Source: Gammaproteobacteria bacterium
GTDB lineage: Bacteria; Pseudomonadota; Gammaproteobacteria; Steroidobacterales; Steroidobacteraceae
NCBI GenBank assembly: GCA_003164785.1
Contig: PLUE01000022.1
Location: 301,862-365,861 of the forward strand
Direction: 5' to 3'
DNA: 64,000 nucleotides
Shown here: piece after piece, positions 7,838 to 16,310 of the stretch
How positions within the stretch are numbered: the stretch's first letter is position 1
Layout of the letters: each line of letters begins with the position of its first letter
The notes under the pieces: generated by a model
Seen by the model: only the letters and a program-made list of their open reading frames with translations
Database searches by the model: none
Told to the model about the DNA's origin: nothing
Made by a program: the position numbers and the translations under genes

Positions 7838-10009
7838 TCAACGTTTGATGCCTGATGGCGCTGGATGCGCGAGTTCGATGCCGGCCAACAGGAGCTGGCT
7901 GCGGTCCGCACACGGACCCACGAGGATCTCCACGTCGCCCGCCTCGAAAACCGGCTCGAGATCCAACCCCAGGAACTTCAAATCGGCGGCGGCCAACAGC
8001 ATCGTGACGGTTCCCGTCTCGCCCGGCTCGAGGCTGATCTTCCCGAACCCCTTCAATTCCAATACCGGGCGTACAACGCTCGCGACCCTGTCGTGCGTGA
8101 ACAGAAACACCGTTTCCTCCGCTGCGCGCCTGCCCTCGTTCGCCACATCGACGCGCACCACGATGGTGTCGCTCTCGGCCACGCCACCGGCCGGCACTCG
8201 CAGGTTCGAGTACTTGAAACGCCCGAAGGTCAGCCCGAACCCGAACGGAAACAGCGGGTCATTGGCGACGTCGAGATACTTGCTGGTGTAGTGGTCGGCG
8301 GCATCGCGGGGGCGTCCGCTGGGACGTTGGCCGAAGAAGATCGGAACCTGACCGGCCGCACGCGGCCAGGATACCGGAGTCCGTCCGCTCGGCGAGACGT
8401 GGCCGAGGACCACGTCGGCGATGGCGTTGCCCGCTTCGCTGCCCGGGAACCAGGCCGCGAGCAAGGCGTCGCTCTTCTCCGCGAGCCACGGCACGACCAA
8501 CGGTCGTCCCGAGAACAACACGACGACGACCGGCTTTCCGAGCGAGCGCGCACGCTCGAAGACGGCGTCGGCAAATGCCCGTTGGCGGCCCGGCAGCCCC
8601 AGATGCGCGCGACTCGCTGCCTCGCCGCTCATCGCCGCCGCCTCTCCCACGCACAAGATGATGGCATCGGCGGTCTCGCAACGCTCGAGTGCCGCCGCGA
8701 TGCCGCTCGTGTCGTCGTCATCGATCGAGACGCCCTGCGCATGCGCGACATGCGCATCGGACAGCATCTGCCGGAATCCCTCGAGCACGGTGACGTGTCC
8801 CTCGGGCGCCGATGCGCCCCACCAGGGGCCGCGCATGTCGACCGAACTGTCCGCCAACGGTCCGATCACCGCAAGACGCAGCCCCGGCTTGGTCAACGGC
8901 AACACGCCCTGGCCGTTCTTCAACATCACGATGGCGCGAGACCCGACCACGCGGGCCAACTTTCGCCGCGCGCTCACCGCCGCGGGGTCCTCCGGGCGCG
9001 CACCGCGACGATACGGATCGTCGAACAATCCGAGCCGCAGTTTGAGCGTGAGCACGCGGCGCACCGCCGTGTCGATCTCCGCCATGGTGACCCAACCGCG
9101 ACTCAGAGCCTCCGGCAGACCACGCCGGTAGGCGTCGGCCATCATGTCGATGTCGACTCCCGCCTTGAGCGCCAGCGTGGCCGCGTGCGCCAGGTCCGCG
9201 GCGACGCCGTGGTGGATGAGTTCCGCGATGGCGTGGTAGTCGCTGACGATGACGCCGCGGAACCCGAGCTTGCCGCGCAACCAGCCGCGCAGGAGAGCCA
9301 CGTTGGCGGTCATCGGCACACCCGCAAGATCGGTGAACGCCGGCATGACGGCCGCCACGCCCGCGGCCACGGCCGCCTCGAACGCGGGCAAATGCACTTC
9401 CCGGACCGTGCGCTCGGAGATATCGACCGAGGCGTATTCGCGCCCGGCCGTCACGGCCCCGTAGGCACAGTAATGTTTGGCAACTGCCGACAACGTGTGC
9501 GGCGCAGCAAGGTCATTGCCTTGGTATCCGTGCACCTTGGCTTCCGCGATGCGCGCGCCCAGCCACGGGTCCTCTCCGGGGCCTTCCGCACTGCGCCCCC
9601 AGCGCGGGTCGCGGGACACGTCGAGCATGGGTGCGAAGGTCATCGCAAGCCCGTCCGCCGCGGCCTCCCTGGCCGATTCCTGCGCCGTCAGCGCCCACAT
9701 CTTCGGATCGAACAGCGCGGCCTCTCCGAGGGGAATCGGGAACACGGTCCGGTGTCCATGAATCACATCCAGGCCGATCAAGAGGGGAATGCCGAGCCGG
9801 GACTCCTCCACCGCCAGGCGCTGCATATCGTGTACATGCTGCGCACCCACCATGTTGAGCAGATTGCCGATCGTGCCATCCTTGATGGCCTGGGTCGAAT
9901 CGCCCGCAATCACCGGCCCGGTGACGGCATAGCTGGAGGCGGTCATGGTCATCTGCCCCAGCTTCTCGGCCAGGGTCATCTTGCTCAACAAACTCTCGAT
10001 ACGGTTCAC
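7838..10009 (-). CDS. Glycoside hydrolase family 3 beta-glucosidase (BglX-like)
   Basis: A 723-residue GH3 exo-beta-glucosidase with the full BglX domain order: N-terminal (beta/alpha)8 domain, C-terminal alpha/beta sandwich (about 370-580), and a fibronectin-type-III-like tail (about 620-710). The nucleophile aspartate is in GVIVSDYHAI, near residue 257. Substrate-pocket motifs include LLIGLDVIHGHRTVFPIP and MTFAPMLDVSRDPRWGRSAEGPGEDP. The periplasmic E. coli BglX has a signal peptide; here none is evident, so a cytoplasmic location is likely. The gene is divergent from the ABC-GH144-like-GH15 operon (72-bp gap) and probably acts on oligosaccharides from the same pathway. Its linkage preference (beta-1,2, 1,3 or 1,4) is not readable from sequence. 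Confidence 0.95.
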   Translation of the reverse strand: MNRIESLLSKMTLAEKLGQMTMTASSYAVTGPVIAGDSTQAIKDGTIGNLLNMVGAQHVHDMQRLAVEESRLGIPLLIGLDVIHGHRTVFPIPLGEAALFDPKMWALTAQESAREAAADGLAMTFAPMLDVSRDPRWGRSAEGPGEDPWLGARIAEAKVHGYQGNDLAAPHTLSAVAKHYCAYGAVTAGREYASVDISERTVREVHLPAFEAAVAAGVAAVMPAFTDLAGVPMTANVALLRGWLRGKLGFRGVIVSDYHAIAELIHHGVAADLAHAATLALKAGVDIDMMADAYRRGLPEALSRGWVTMAEIDTAVRRVLTLKLRLGLFDDPYRRGARPEDPAAVSARRKLARVVGSRAIVMLKNGQGVLPLTKPGLRLAVIGPLADSSVDMRGPWWGASAPEGHVTVLEGFRQMLSDAHVAHAQGVSIDDDDTSGIAAALERCETADAIILCVGEAAAMSGEAASRAHLGLPGRQRAFADAVFERARSLGKPVVVVLFSGRPLVVPWLAEKSDALLAAWFPGSEAGNAIADVVLGHVSPSGRTPVSWPRAAGQVPIFFGQRPSGRPRDAADHYTSKYLDVANDPLFPFGFGLTFGRFKYSNLRVPAGGVAESDTIVVRVDVANEGRRAAEETVFLFTHDRVASVVRPVLELKGFGKISLEPGETGTVTMLLAAADLKFLGLDLEPVFEAGDVEILVGPCADRSQLLLAGIELAHPAPSGIKR

Positions 10010-10081
10010 TGAGACGCGCCTCGCTTTTTTGGCAACCTGCCGGATAATGCTGGATCGTTTTCATCCCGAAGAAGCTGACGC

Positions 10082-11881
10082 ATGATACTAGAACGGCCGC
10101 GCGACGCCGCCAGCACCCAGGCGGAGCTGGACGAAATCGCCGAGTCAGGGCTTCTGCCGCAAATGGGAATGGTGGGTCGCGCGCTCTGGGCTGCGCCGGC
10201 ACGCAACGCTCTGCTGCTGCTCTCGACAGCCATGTTCGTCGTCATCGTCGCCACGGCATACGGGCAGATCCGCCTCAACAGCTGGAACCAGCCCTTCTAC
10301 GACGCCCTGTCGCGCCGCAATTTCGGACAATTCCTGCAGCAGCTGGGGCTTTTCGGCATCATCGCGGGCTCGCTGCTCGTGCTCAACGTCGGTCAGAAAT
10401 GGCTCGGCGAAATGCTCAAGCTGAAGCTGCGTCAGGGACTGGTGCACGACCTCATTCAGAACTGGATGTTGCCCGGGCGTGCTTTCCGACTGGCCAACGC
10501 AGGCCCCATCGGCGTCAATCCTGACCAGCGCCTGCACGAGGACGCTCGCCACCTCACCGAATTATCCGCCGACCTGGGGGTCGGGCTGTTGCAAGCGTCG
10601 ATCTTGCTGGTCACGTTCGTCGACGTTCTGTGGGCGTTGTCGACCAATTTCGTGTTCCATGTCGGCGGCCGAAACGTCCTCATCCCCGGCTACATGGTCT
10701 GGGCCGCCATCGTGTATTCCGGATCGGCATCGCTCGTGAGCTACTGGGTCGGCGGCAGCCTCGTGGACCGAAACGCGGAACGCTACGCCCGTGAGGCCGA
10801 TTTGCGATTCTCCCTGGTGCGGGTGAACGAGCACATCGATGCCATCGCGCTGGCGGCCGGCGAGGCCGACGAAGCCCGGCGCATCGAGGTCGACTTCCAA
10901 GGCGTGTTGCTCGCCATGCGTCGGCTCGTGACCGGGCTCACGAATCTGACCTGGATCACCGCGGGCTACGGGTGGTTTACGCTCGTGGCGCCCATCCTCG
11001 TGGCGGCGCCCTTGTATTTTGCCGGCAACTTGTCGTTCGGCGGCCTCATGATGGCGGCCGGCGCGTTCATCCAGGTGCAATCCTCGCTACGCTGGTTCGT
11101 CGACAATTTCAGCACGATCGCCGACTGGCGGGCCACCCTGCTGCGGGTCGCAACTTTTCGGCGGGCCGTGCTCAGCGTCGACGTTTTGCACGGCGCCGAG
11201 AGCCGCATCGTCTTCGCCGACGGCCCGGCCGGCGTCATCACGATCGACAATCTCGAAATCGCGTCGCCCGCGGGCGCCACCATGCTCGCGGAGACCCATG
11301 TCGAGCTGCACGCCGGCGAACGGATCCTCATCGTCGGCGAGGCAGGGACCGGCAAGACATTATTGTTCCGCACCCTGGCCGGCTTGTGGCCGTGGGGTGC
11401 GGGAGAGATCGCCCGCCCCCCGGGCGAGGAAATCCTGTACCTTCCCCGCTTCCCCTACCTTCCCCCCGGCACGCTGCGCGAAGTTCTCGCGTATCCACTC
11501 TCCGTCGAGAGTTTCGATGAGAAGGCATTCCAACCGGCGCTCGAGCGGCTGGAGTTGTCACGGCTCGTTCCCATGCTCGACGTGACGCAACGTTGGGATC
11601 GTGAATTGAACGACGACGAACAACACTCGGTGACCTTTGCGCGGGCGCTGCTGCATGCGCCGGCGTGGATCCTGATCGATGAGGTGCTCGACGGGCTGGA
11701 TGAGCAGGCGCGCGAGCTCGTCGTCGATGTCCTGACGAAGGATTTCGAGCACACCGGGATCGTTCATATAGGCCGCGCCGCGGCTCACGACCTGCTGTTC
11801 ACCCGCACCATCCATCTCGTCAAGGATCCCGGGGTACGCCGGCTCGCCCGCCACGTCGCTCGCGCCGTCGCGACGTCCTGA
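10082..11881 (+). CDS. SbmA/BacA-YddA-like ABC transporter, fused membrane and ATPase domains
   Basis: A 599-residue half-transporter of the ABC_membrane_2 type (the YddA/ABCD branch, related to peptide importers SbmA/BacA). The N-terminal half has about six transmembrane helices. The conserved N-terminal helix region reads LNSWNQPFYDALSRRNF, and an EAA-like loop follows. The ATPase has Walker A GEAGTGKTLL (near residue 418) and Walker B ILIDEVLDGLDE (near 530). The signature is LNDDEQHSVTFARALL, which departs from LSGGEQQR and may lower activity. The stop is two bases from the ATG of the next gene, a GH144-like hydrolase, so the two are likely translationally coupled. A glycan or peptide cargo would fit the neighbourhood but is inferred. 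Confidence 0.88.
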   Translation: MILERPRDAASTQAELDEIAESGLLPQMGMVGRALWAAPARNALLLLSTAMFVVIVATAYGQIRLNSWNQPFYDALSRRNFGQFLQQLGLFGIIAGSLLVLNVGQKWLGEMLKLKLRQGLVHDLIQNWMLPGRAFRLANAGPIGVNPDQRLHEDARHLTELSADLGVGLLQASILLVTFVDVLWALSTNFVFHVGGRNVLIPGYMVWAAIVYSGSASLVSYWVGGSLVDRNAERYAREADLRFSLVRVNEHIDAIALAAGEADEARRIEVDFQGVLLAMRRLVTGLTNLTWITAGYGWFTLVAPILVAAPLYFAGNLSFGGLMMAAGAFIQVQSSLRWFVDNFSTIADWRATLLRVATFRRAVLSVDVLHGAESRIVFADGPAGVITIDNLEIASPAGATMLAETHVELHAGERILIVGEAGTGKTLLFRTLAGLWPWGAGEIARPPGEEILYLPRFPYLPPGTLREVLAYPLSVESFDEKAFQPALERLELSRLVPMLDVTQRWDRELNDDEQHSVTFARALLHAPAWILIDEVLDGLDEQARELVVDVLTKDFEHTGIVHIGRAAAHDLLFTRTIHLVKDPGVRRLARHVARAVATS

Positions 11882-11883
11882 CC

Positions 11884-13188
11884 ATGGCAATCTCGATGGA
11901 TGCACCCGGCAACCTGGCGTCCGCGACACTCGCCGCCCTGCCCGACGACTCATTGCTCGAGGCCGTGCAACGGCAGACCTTTCGCTATTTCTGGGATGCG
12001 GCACATCCGGACAGCGGCTTGGCGCGCGATCGGGTGACGCGCACCGCGGTGCCCACCGACGAATTGATCACCATCGGCGGGTCGGGGTTCGGCATCATGG
12101 CGATCATCGTGGCGGTCGAGCGACGCTGGATCTCCCGCGCCGCCGCCGTCGAGCGATTGGGACGCTCGCTGGCGCTGCTGGCGGGGGCAAGCCGTTATCA
12201 CGGTGCGTTTCCGCACTTCATGCACGGACGGTCCGGCGCCACCATCCCGTTCGCGAAACAGGATGATGGCGGCGATCTGGTCGAAACCTCGTTTCTTCTG
12301 ATGGGCCTGCTCTGCGCCCGAGAGTATTTCGATCGCGCCGCGCCGCAGGAAGCCGGGCTGCGAACAGGCATTCAAGGCATCTGGCACGAAATGGAATGGG
12401 ATTGGTACACGCATGGCGGCAGCAACGTCCTGTACTGGCATTGGAGCCCGACGCATGACTGGGCCATCGATCTCGATATTCGCGGCTGGAACGAATGTTT
12501 GGTGACCTATCTGCTCGCCGTGTCCGCGCCGCGCCACGCGGCCGATGCGGCCGTTTATGAACGCGGCTTCGCGGCGGGTCGCGATTTCCTGAACGGCCAT
12601 TCGTATTACGGCATCAAGCTGCCGCTGGGCCCCCCCTATGGCGGCCCATTGTTCTTCGCGCACTACTCGTTCTGCGGCATCGATCCTCGCGGCTTGCAGG
12701 ACCGCCATGCCGACTATTGGCAGCAGAACGTGCGTCACGTGCGCATCAATCACACGTACTGCGAGACGAATCCCCGGCAGCACAAGGGCTACGCCTCCGA
12801 CTGTTGGGGACTGACGTCGAGCTATGACGTGAATGGCTATGCGCAGCACGCACCGGACCACGATTCAGGCACCCTGTCGCCCACCGCCGCCCTGTCCAGC
12901 ATGCCGTACGCGCCGCGCGAATCCCTCGCCGCCATACGCGGCTTCCTCACGGCCTACGGCGACAAGGTTTGGGGTCCGTACGGCTTCGTGGACGCCTTCA
13001 ACGAAGGCCAGGGTTGGTTCGCCGATACGTTTCTGGCCATCGACCAGGGCCCCATCATCGTCATGATCGAGAATCACCGCACCGGTCTGTTATGGCGGCT
13101 GTTCATGCGAGTGCCGGAGATCCGCCGGGGGCTGCGCATGCTCGGCTTTTCCAGCCCGCACCTCGAGACCGCGAGGGAGCGCCGCTGA
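11884..13188 (+). CDS. Glycoamylase-like hydrolase (PF10091 / GH144-like)
   Basis: A 434-residue (alpha/alpha)6-barrel protein of the 'glycoamylase' family. Characterised bacterial members of the wider family (GH144) are endo-beta-1,2-glucanases. Family-like features are QRQTFRYFWDAAHPDSGL at the N-terminus, then ETSFLLMGLL, a GWNE motif, the block PPYGGPLFFAHYSFCGIDPRG, and a C-terminal acidic motif DAFNEGQGWF. No signal peptide is visible, so the product appears cytosolic unless exported by another route. It lies two bases after the ABC gene, and its stop overlaps the next ATG (TGATG). The old label 'glucoamylase family' should not be taken as an alpha-1,4 specificity. Confidence 0.82.
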   Translation: MAISMDAPGNLASATLAALPDDSLLEAVQRQTFRYFWDAAHPDSGLARDRVTRTAVPTDELITIGGSGFGIMAIIVAVERRWISRAAAVERLGRSLALLAGASRYHGAFPHFMHGRSGATIPFAKQDDGGDLVETSFLLMGLLCAREYFDRAAPQEAGLRTGIQGIWHEMEWDWYTHGGSNVLYWHWSPTHDWAIDLDIRGWNECLVTYLLAVSAPRHAADAAVYERGFAAGRDFLNGHSYYGIKLPLGPPYGGPLFFAHYSFCGIDPRGLQDRHADYWQQNVRHVRINHTYCETNPRQHKGYASDCWGLTSSYDVNGYAQHAPDHDSGTLSPTAALSSMPYAPRESLAAIRGFLTAYGDKVWGPYGFVDAFNEGQGWFADTFLAIDQGPIIVMIENHRTGLLWRLFMRVPEIRRGLRMLGFSSPHLETARERR

Positions 13189-14555
13189 TGGAATCGCTGG
13201 ACAACTGGATCGACGGGCAGTACCGCCATAGCGCGACGGCGATGCTGCAGAGCGTGTCGTCGGACATCGTCAAGACGCGGCCGGGTTTCGGTCAGGTGAT
13301 CCGCGCGAAAAAGGGCTCGATCGTCGCCTCCCCGGTCTGCGCCAGCTATGACCCGGAGCCGGACTACTTCTTTCACTGGTATCGCGATTCGGCCATCGTG
13401 GTCGACGCGATGCGCGTGTTGCTCGAGGATTCGCGCAGCGGCATCGACACGGCCGGTATAGGCGCGGCCGGCATAGACACGATGGATCGGTTCGCGGACT
13501 TCGTCCGGTTCAGCGCATCGCTCCAGGAGCTCGACGGCCGCGCACTCAACGCCGATCGCGCGTGGCGCGGCCGCGTTGCCGATGATTTCAAGCAATATCT
13601 ACGCAGCGAAGCGGAGCTATCCGTGATCCGCGGCGCGGCCACGAGCGCCGAGACACGCGTGAATCCGGATGCCAGTCTGGACATCTCCCGATGGCCCCGA
13701 CCGCAATACGACGGGCCGGCGATGCGCGCCGTGACGTTGCTGCGATGGCTGCGCACGCGGTGGCTCGACGCCGCGCTCCAGGCGAATGTCGAGGCGCTCC
13801 TCTATTCGGACCTGGAAGTGATCCGCGCTCACTCGCGCGAGTCCGGTTTCGATATCTGGGAGGAAGAGCGCGGCGTGCATTACTACACGCTGCGTGTCTC
13901 GGCGGCGGCGCTGTGGGCGGGCGCCGCCTGGTTCAACGACCATGGCCGACCGGCTGAAGCACACGCGTGGGCCACCGAAGCCGACGACATCCTGCGCCAG
14001 CTCGAGGGGTATTGGAATCCCGAGCAACGCTACTTTCGTTCGCGGGTGCTCGACTCCGGGATGCCGTCCGGAAAGGAGCTCGACATATCGGTGATTCTCG
14101 CCGCCGTTCACGTCGGCGCCGATGGCGGAACCGGCGGGCACACGGACACGCATTCGGCACACGACCCGCGAATGCGGGCGACCGCAGCGCGCCTCGAGGC
14201 CTTGTTCGATGCCGCGTATCCGATCAACCAGGCACGTCCGGCCGAGCGTGGTCCCGCCATGGGCCGCTATGCGGGCGACGTGTATTTCTCGGGGGGTGCC
14301 TATTATTTCTCCACGCTGGGCGTCGCGGAATTCTATTTCCAGGCGGCGCTGCGGGCGCCGGACCCGCGGCCGGACATCGAACGCGGCGACCGGTTCCTGC
14401 GCACGGTGCGCGCCTACACGCCGCCCGGCGGCGATCTGGCGGAGCAATTCGATCAGCGCACCGGAGTGCCGCGATCCGCCCGTCACCTGGCCTGGAGCTA
14501 TGCGGCATTCATATCCTGCATCGCGGCCCGTCGCCGCGCCCTGGATCTCAGGTAG
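13188..14555 (+). CDS. GH15 glucoamylase-like glycoside hydrolase
   Basis: A 455-residue member of the GH15 (alpha/alpha)6 family, which releases glucose from non-reducing ends of alpha-glucans. The N-terminus has the substrate-binding W-Y-R-D motif (FHWYRDSAIVVDAMR). The catalytic acid is predicted at E225 in DIWEEERG and the base at E419 in DLAEQFDQRTG, followed by the family ending LAWSYAAFISC. No signal peptide or starch-binding domain is present. I chose the ATG at 13188, which overlaps the preceding stop by one base (TGATG). The product probably works with the upstream hydrolase and ABC protein, although alpha- and beta-glucan activities in one operon make the real substrate uncertain. 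Confidence 0.9.
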   Translation: MESLDNWIDGQYRHSATAMLQSVSSDIVKTRPGFGQVIRAKKGSIVASPVCASYDPEPDYFFHWYRDSAIVVDAMRVLLEDSRSGIDTAGIGAAGIDTMDRFADFVRFSASLQELDGRALNADRAWRGRVADDFKQYLRSEAELSVIRGAATSAETRVNPDASLDISRWPRPQYDGPAMRAVTLLRWLRTRWLDAALQANVEALLYSDLEVIRAHSRESGFDIWEEERGVHYYTLRVSAAALWAGAAWFNDHGRPAEAHAWATEADDILRQLEGYWNPEQRYFRSRVLDSGMPSGKELDISVILAAVHVGADGGTGGHTDTHSAHDPRMRATAARLEALFDAAYPINQARPAERGPAMGRYAGDVYFSGGAYYFSTLGVAEFYFQAALRAPDPRPDIERGDRFLRTVRAYTPPGGDLAEQFDQRTGVPRSARHLAWSYAAFISCIAARRRALDLR

Positions 14556-14580
14556 GCTCGGGTCGGTTCAAGGTGTCGGT

Positions 14581-15105
14581 TCAAAGCACCGGCGGAGACT
14601 TGGGCTGAATCTCGTAAATCAGCCGCGGCGGATAGTCGGCATTTCGGTGAAAGCGCTCGGCGACGTACACAGTGACCAACGCGGTGATGAGCGAAACCGC
14701 AATCGTGGTGACCAGCCCCAGAAAGCCATCCTTGCGCTCCTGGTACCAGACCTCCATTCGGCCCGGCAGCGTGTGCAGTCGGATGGCACGGTCCGCGCCG
14801 GCGAACGTCACGGAGATCGCCACGACGTCATCGCCCGCCCGCGCGAGCTTGATGAGCCGGCGATAATGCAGGTAACGCAGCGGCAATTCGAATTTCGACA
14901 TGAGCAGTTTCTTGCGAATTTCGATGGGGACCACCGAACTGTCGAAACTTTGCAGATCGTCGCCCTTGTACCATCCAGTGCCCTCGACGTAGGAATGTGC
15001 CGCGAGCCACAGGATCTGATCACTGGTTGCGGTGAATTCCTCATCGATGCTCTCACGGTAATAATACAGCCCGTGAAGAAGCCGGTCTTCGTCCTTGCGG
15101 CTCAT
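14581..15105 (-). CDS. Tail-anchored-like membrane protein, unknown function
   Basis: A 174-residue protein I do not recognise. It is mostly soluble with one predicted membrane helix near residues 127-149 (GFLGLVTTIAVSLITALVTVYVA) and a short Pro-rich tail, so it would look like a C-terminally anchored protein. I chose the ATG at 15105 because it overlaps the stop of the upstream small gene (ATGA at 15102-15105), which implies translational coupling. A longer frame adds eleven residues that lie inside the neighbour. Confidence 0.6.
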   Translation of the reverse strand: MSRKDEDRLLHGLYYYRESIDEEFTATSDQILWLAAHSYVEGTGWYKGDDLQSFDSSVVPIEIRKKLLMSKFELPLRYLHYRRLIKLARAGDDVVAISVTFAGADRAIRLHTLPGRMEVWYQERKDGFLGLVTTIAVSLITALVTVYVAERFHRNADYPPRLIYEIQPKSPPVL

Positions 15106-15347
15106 GCCACCGAACTCAGGAAGGCCTCGATGGGGCACATCGAAACCGCGACTTCACCTGCAAGCTCCAACTCGGCGAACGCGACCAGCGCGACTTCATG
15201 ACGCACGACGATGCTGCGGACGGTGCCGAGTTCCGGCGGCAGGCAGGCTGCCTCGTGAGGCCCGGCATTGGCCAGCATCGTGAACAACGCCTCGCCGCCG
15301 CGTTCGCCCACGTACCAGCCGCTCAAGATCGCATCGACATCCTGCAT
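15102..15347 (-). CDS. Small protein coupled to membrane protein, unknown function
   Basis: An 81-residue protein of no recognised family, hydrophobic and Ala-rich in its second half, without a clear signal peptide. The ATG at 15347 is preceded by a strong GGGGGGAG site about seven bases upstream, better than the TTG two codons earlier. Its stop overlaps the start of the membrane-protein gene, so the two probably form a coupled pair or a small complex. Confidence 0.55.
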   Translation of the reverse strand: MQDVDAILSGWYVGERGGEALFTMLANAGPHEAACLPPELGTVRSIVVRHEVALVAFAELELAGEVAVSMCPIEAFLSSVA

Positions 15348-15427
15348 GCGCAAGCTCCCCCCGTTCAGTTGTTACGTTATACACCGCGGCGCCGCAACCG
15401 TATCGACGCGAGCGTCCCGGGCACCCT

Positions 15428-15664
15428 CTAATGGCTCTTGTAACCACGCGGTGCGGTCATCGGCACCGCACGCGCCGTGCACTGCTTCTGGTTGCATTTC
15501 GAGCATCGCAACCGCCTGACGACATCCGCGAGCGTCGCGTCCCACCCCGCGAATGCCGCCAATGTATGCGGGTGACAGCGACGGATGTGCCCGCAGACGC
15601 ACTTCAGGTAAATGATGTACTGGCCGAATTCGTCGCCGAGCTGTTGAATGTCGAGATCGCGCAT
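15428..15664 (-). CDS. Small cysteine-rich (zinc-ribbon-like) protein
   Basis: A 78-residue protein with two Cys/His clusters: KCVCGHIRRCHPHT in the middle and LRCSKCNQKQC near the C-terminus, a spacing that fits a zinc ribbon. Similar short proteins with a 'TLADVVRRLRCSKC' block occur widely in alpha- and gammaproteobacteria without known function. I chose the ATG at 15664; an upstream TTG would add 14 residues. Confidence 0.6.
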   Translation of the reverse strand: MRDLDIQQLGDEFGQYIIYLKCVCGHIRRCHPHTLAAFAGWDATLADVVRRLRCSKCNQKQCTARAVPMTAPRGYKSH

Positions 15665-15784
15665 GGGTGGTACTGTACATCCATCCAGCTTCCCGCCACA
15701 AAACAACTTCCAGCGTGACGGCCCCGATGCGACATAACGCCACCGCGGTGAACTCGCACCTCGCCTCGCTTCGATTCCTCTACG

Positions 15785-16219
15785 CTAACCGCAGTCGAAT
15801 TCCAACGCCATGGAACCGCCGCGCAGCGCGAACGCCCACTCGCCGTCGATGTGGACCACATCATCCTCGAACTGGCCGATCAGTATCTTCTGACCCTTGA
15901 CGGGCAGGACGGCGCCCGCCACCGGACTCATGTATAACGTCACGATGCTGGAAATGTGCGCGGACGTCCCTGAATGCACGGCGACCACGATGTTGTTCAG
16001 CACATGTCGCGTGGTGCGCGACGGGCGTGCGCGCAGCGACGCCAGGATATCCGCGCGGCCGACGATGGGCTTGGTCGGGTCGCTCGGCCGGACCAGCCGT
16101 CCCTCCACCGCGAACAACGCCGCCAGGTCATCCCACTGCTCGAAGTCCGTGTAGCGCGCCGCTCGGTAAACGAGCTGCTCGCAGGCCCGCGCAATGGTTG
16201 CGTTATCGATCGACATCAT
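15785..16219 (-). CDS. SnoaL/NTF2-like domain protein
   Basis: A 144-residue single-domain protein of the NTF2-like superfamily (SnoaL_4 type): a long N-terminal helix (ACEQLVYRAARYTDFEQWDDLAALFAVEGRL), a GRADI loop, then a curved beta-sheet (TTRHVLNNIVV). Members include small ring-hydroxylating dioxygenase subunits, dehydratases and isomerases, so activity cannot be assigned. The double ATG at 16219/16216 follows a GGGGAGAT ribosome-binding site. The gene is divergent from the large glucosidase, sharing a 91-bp intergenic region that contains a repeated AGGATCCGG. Confidence 0.8.
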   Translation of the reverse strand: MMSIDNATIARACEQLVYRAARYTDFEQWDDLAALFAVEGRLVRPSDPTKPIVGRADILASLRARPSRTTRHVLNNIVVAVHSGTSAHISSIVTLYMSPVAGAVLPVKGQKILIGQFEDDVVHIDGEWAFALRGGSMALEFDCG

Positions 16220-16253
16220 GATCTCCCCCTGGCTGGTCGCGCAGTATATCGTC

Positions 16254-16306
16254 AGGATCCGGATTACCACTACAGTCAGACCTTCGTCATACCCACTAGG
16301 ATCCGG
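16254..16306. repeat. Pair of AGGATCCGG direct repeats in divergent promoter region
   Basis: AGGATCCGG occurs at 16254-16262 and again at 16298-16306, 44 bases apart (about four helical turns), between the divergent SnoaL-like and GH63-like genes. Each copy contains the palindrome GGATCC. The spacing would allow two protein dimers on the same DNA face; a chance repeat is possible. Confidence 0.35.
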
Positions 16307-16310
16307 TGTC

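Noticed and set aside
7865-10012. Plus-strand open frame opposite the GH3 gene
   Set aside because: Arg/His-rich translation without motifs; the GH3 frame is complete with catalytic Asp.
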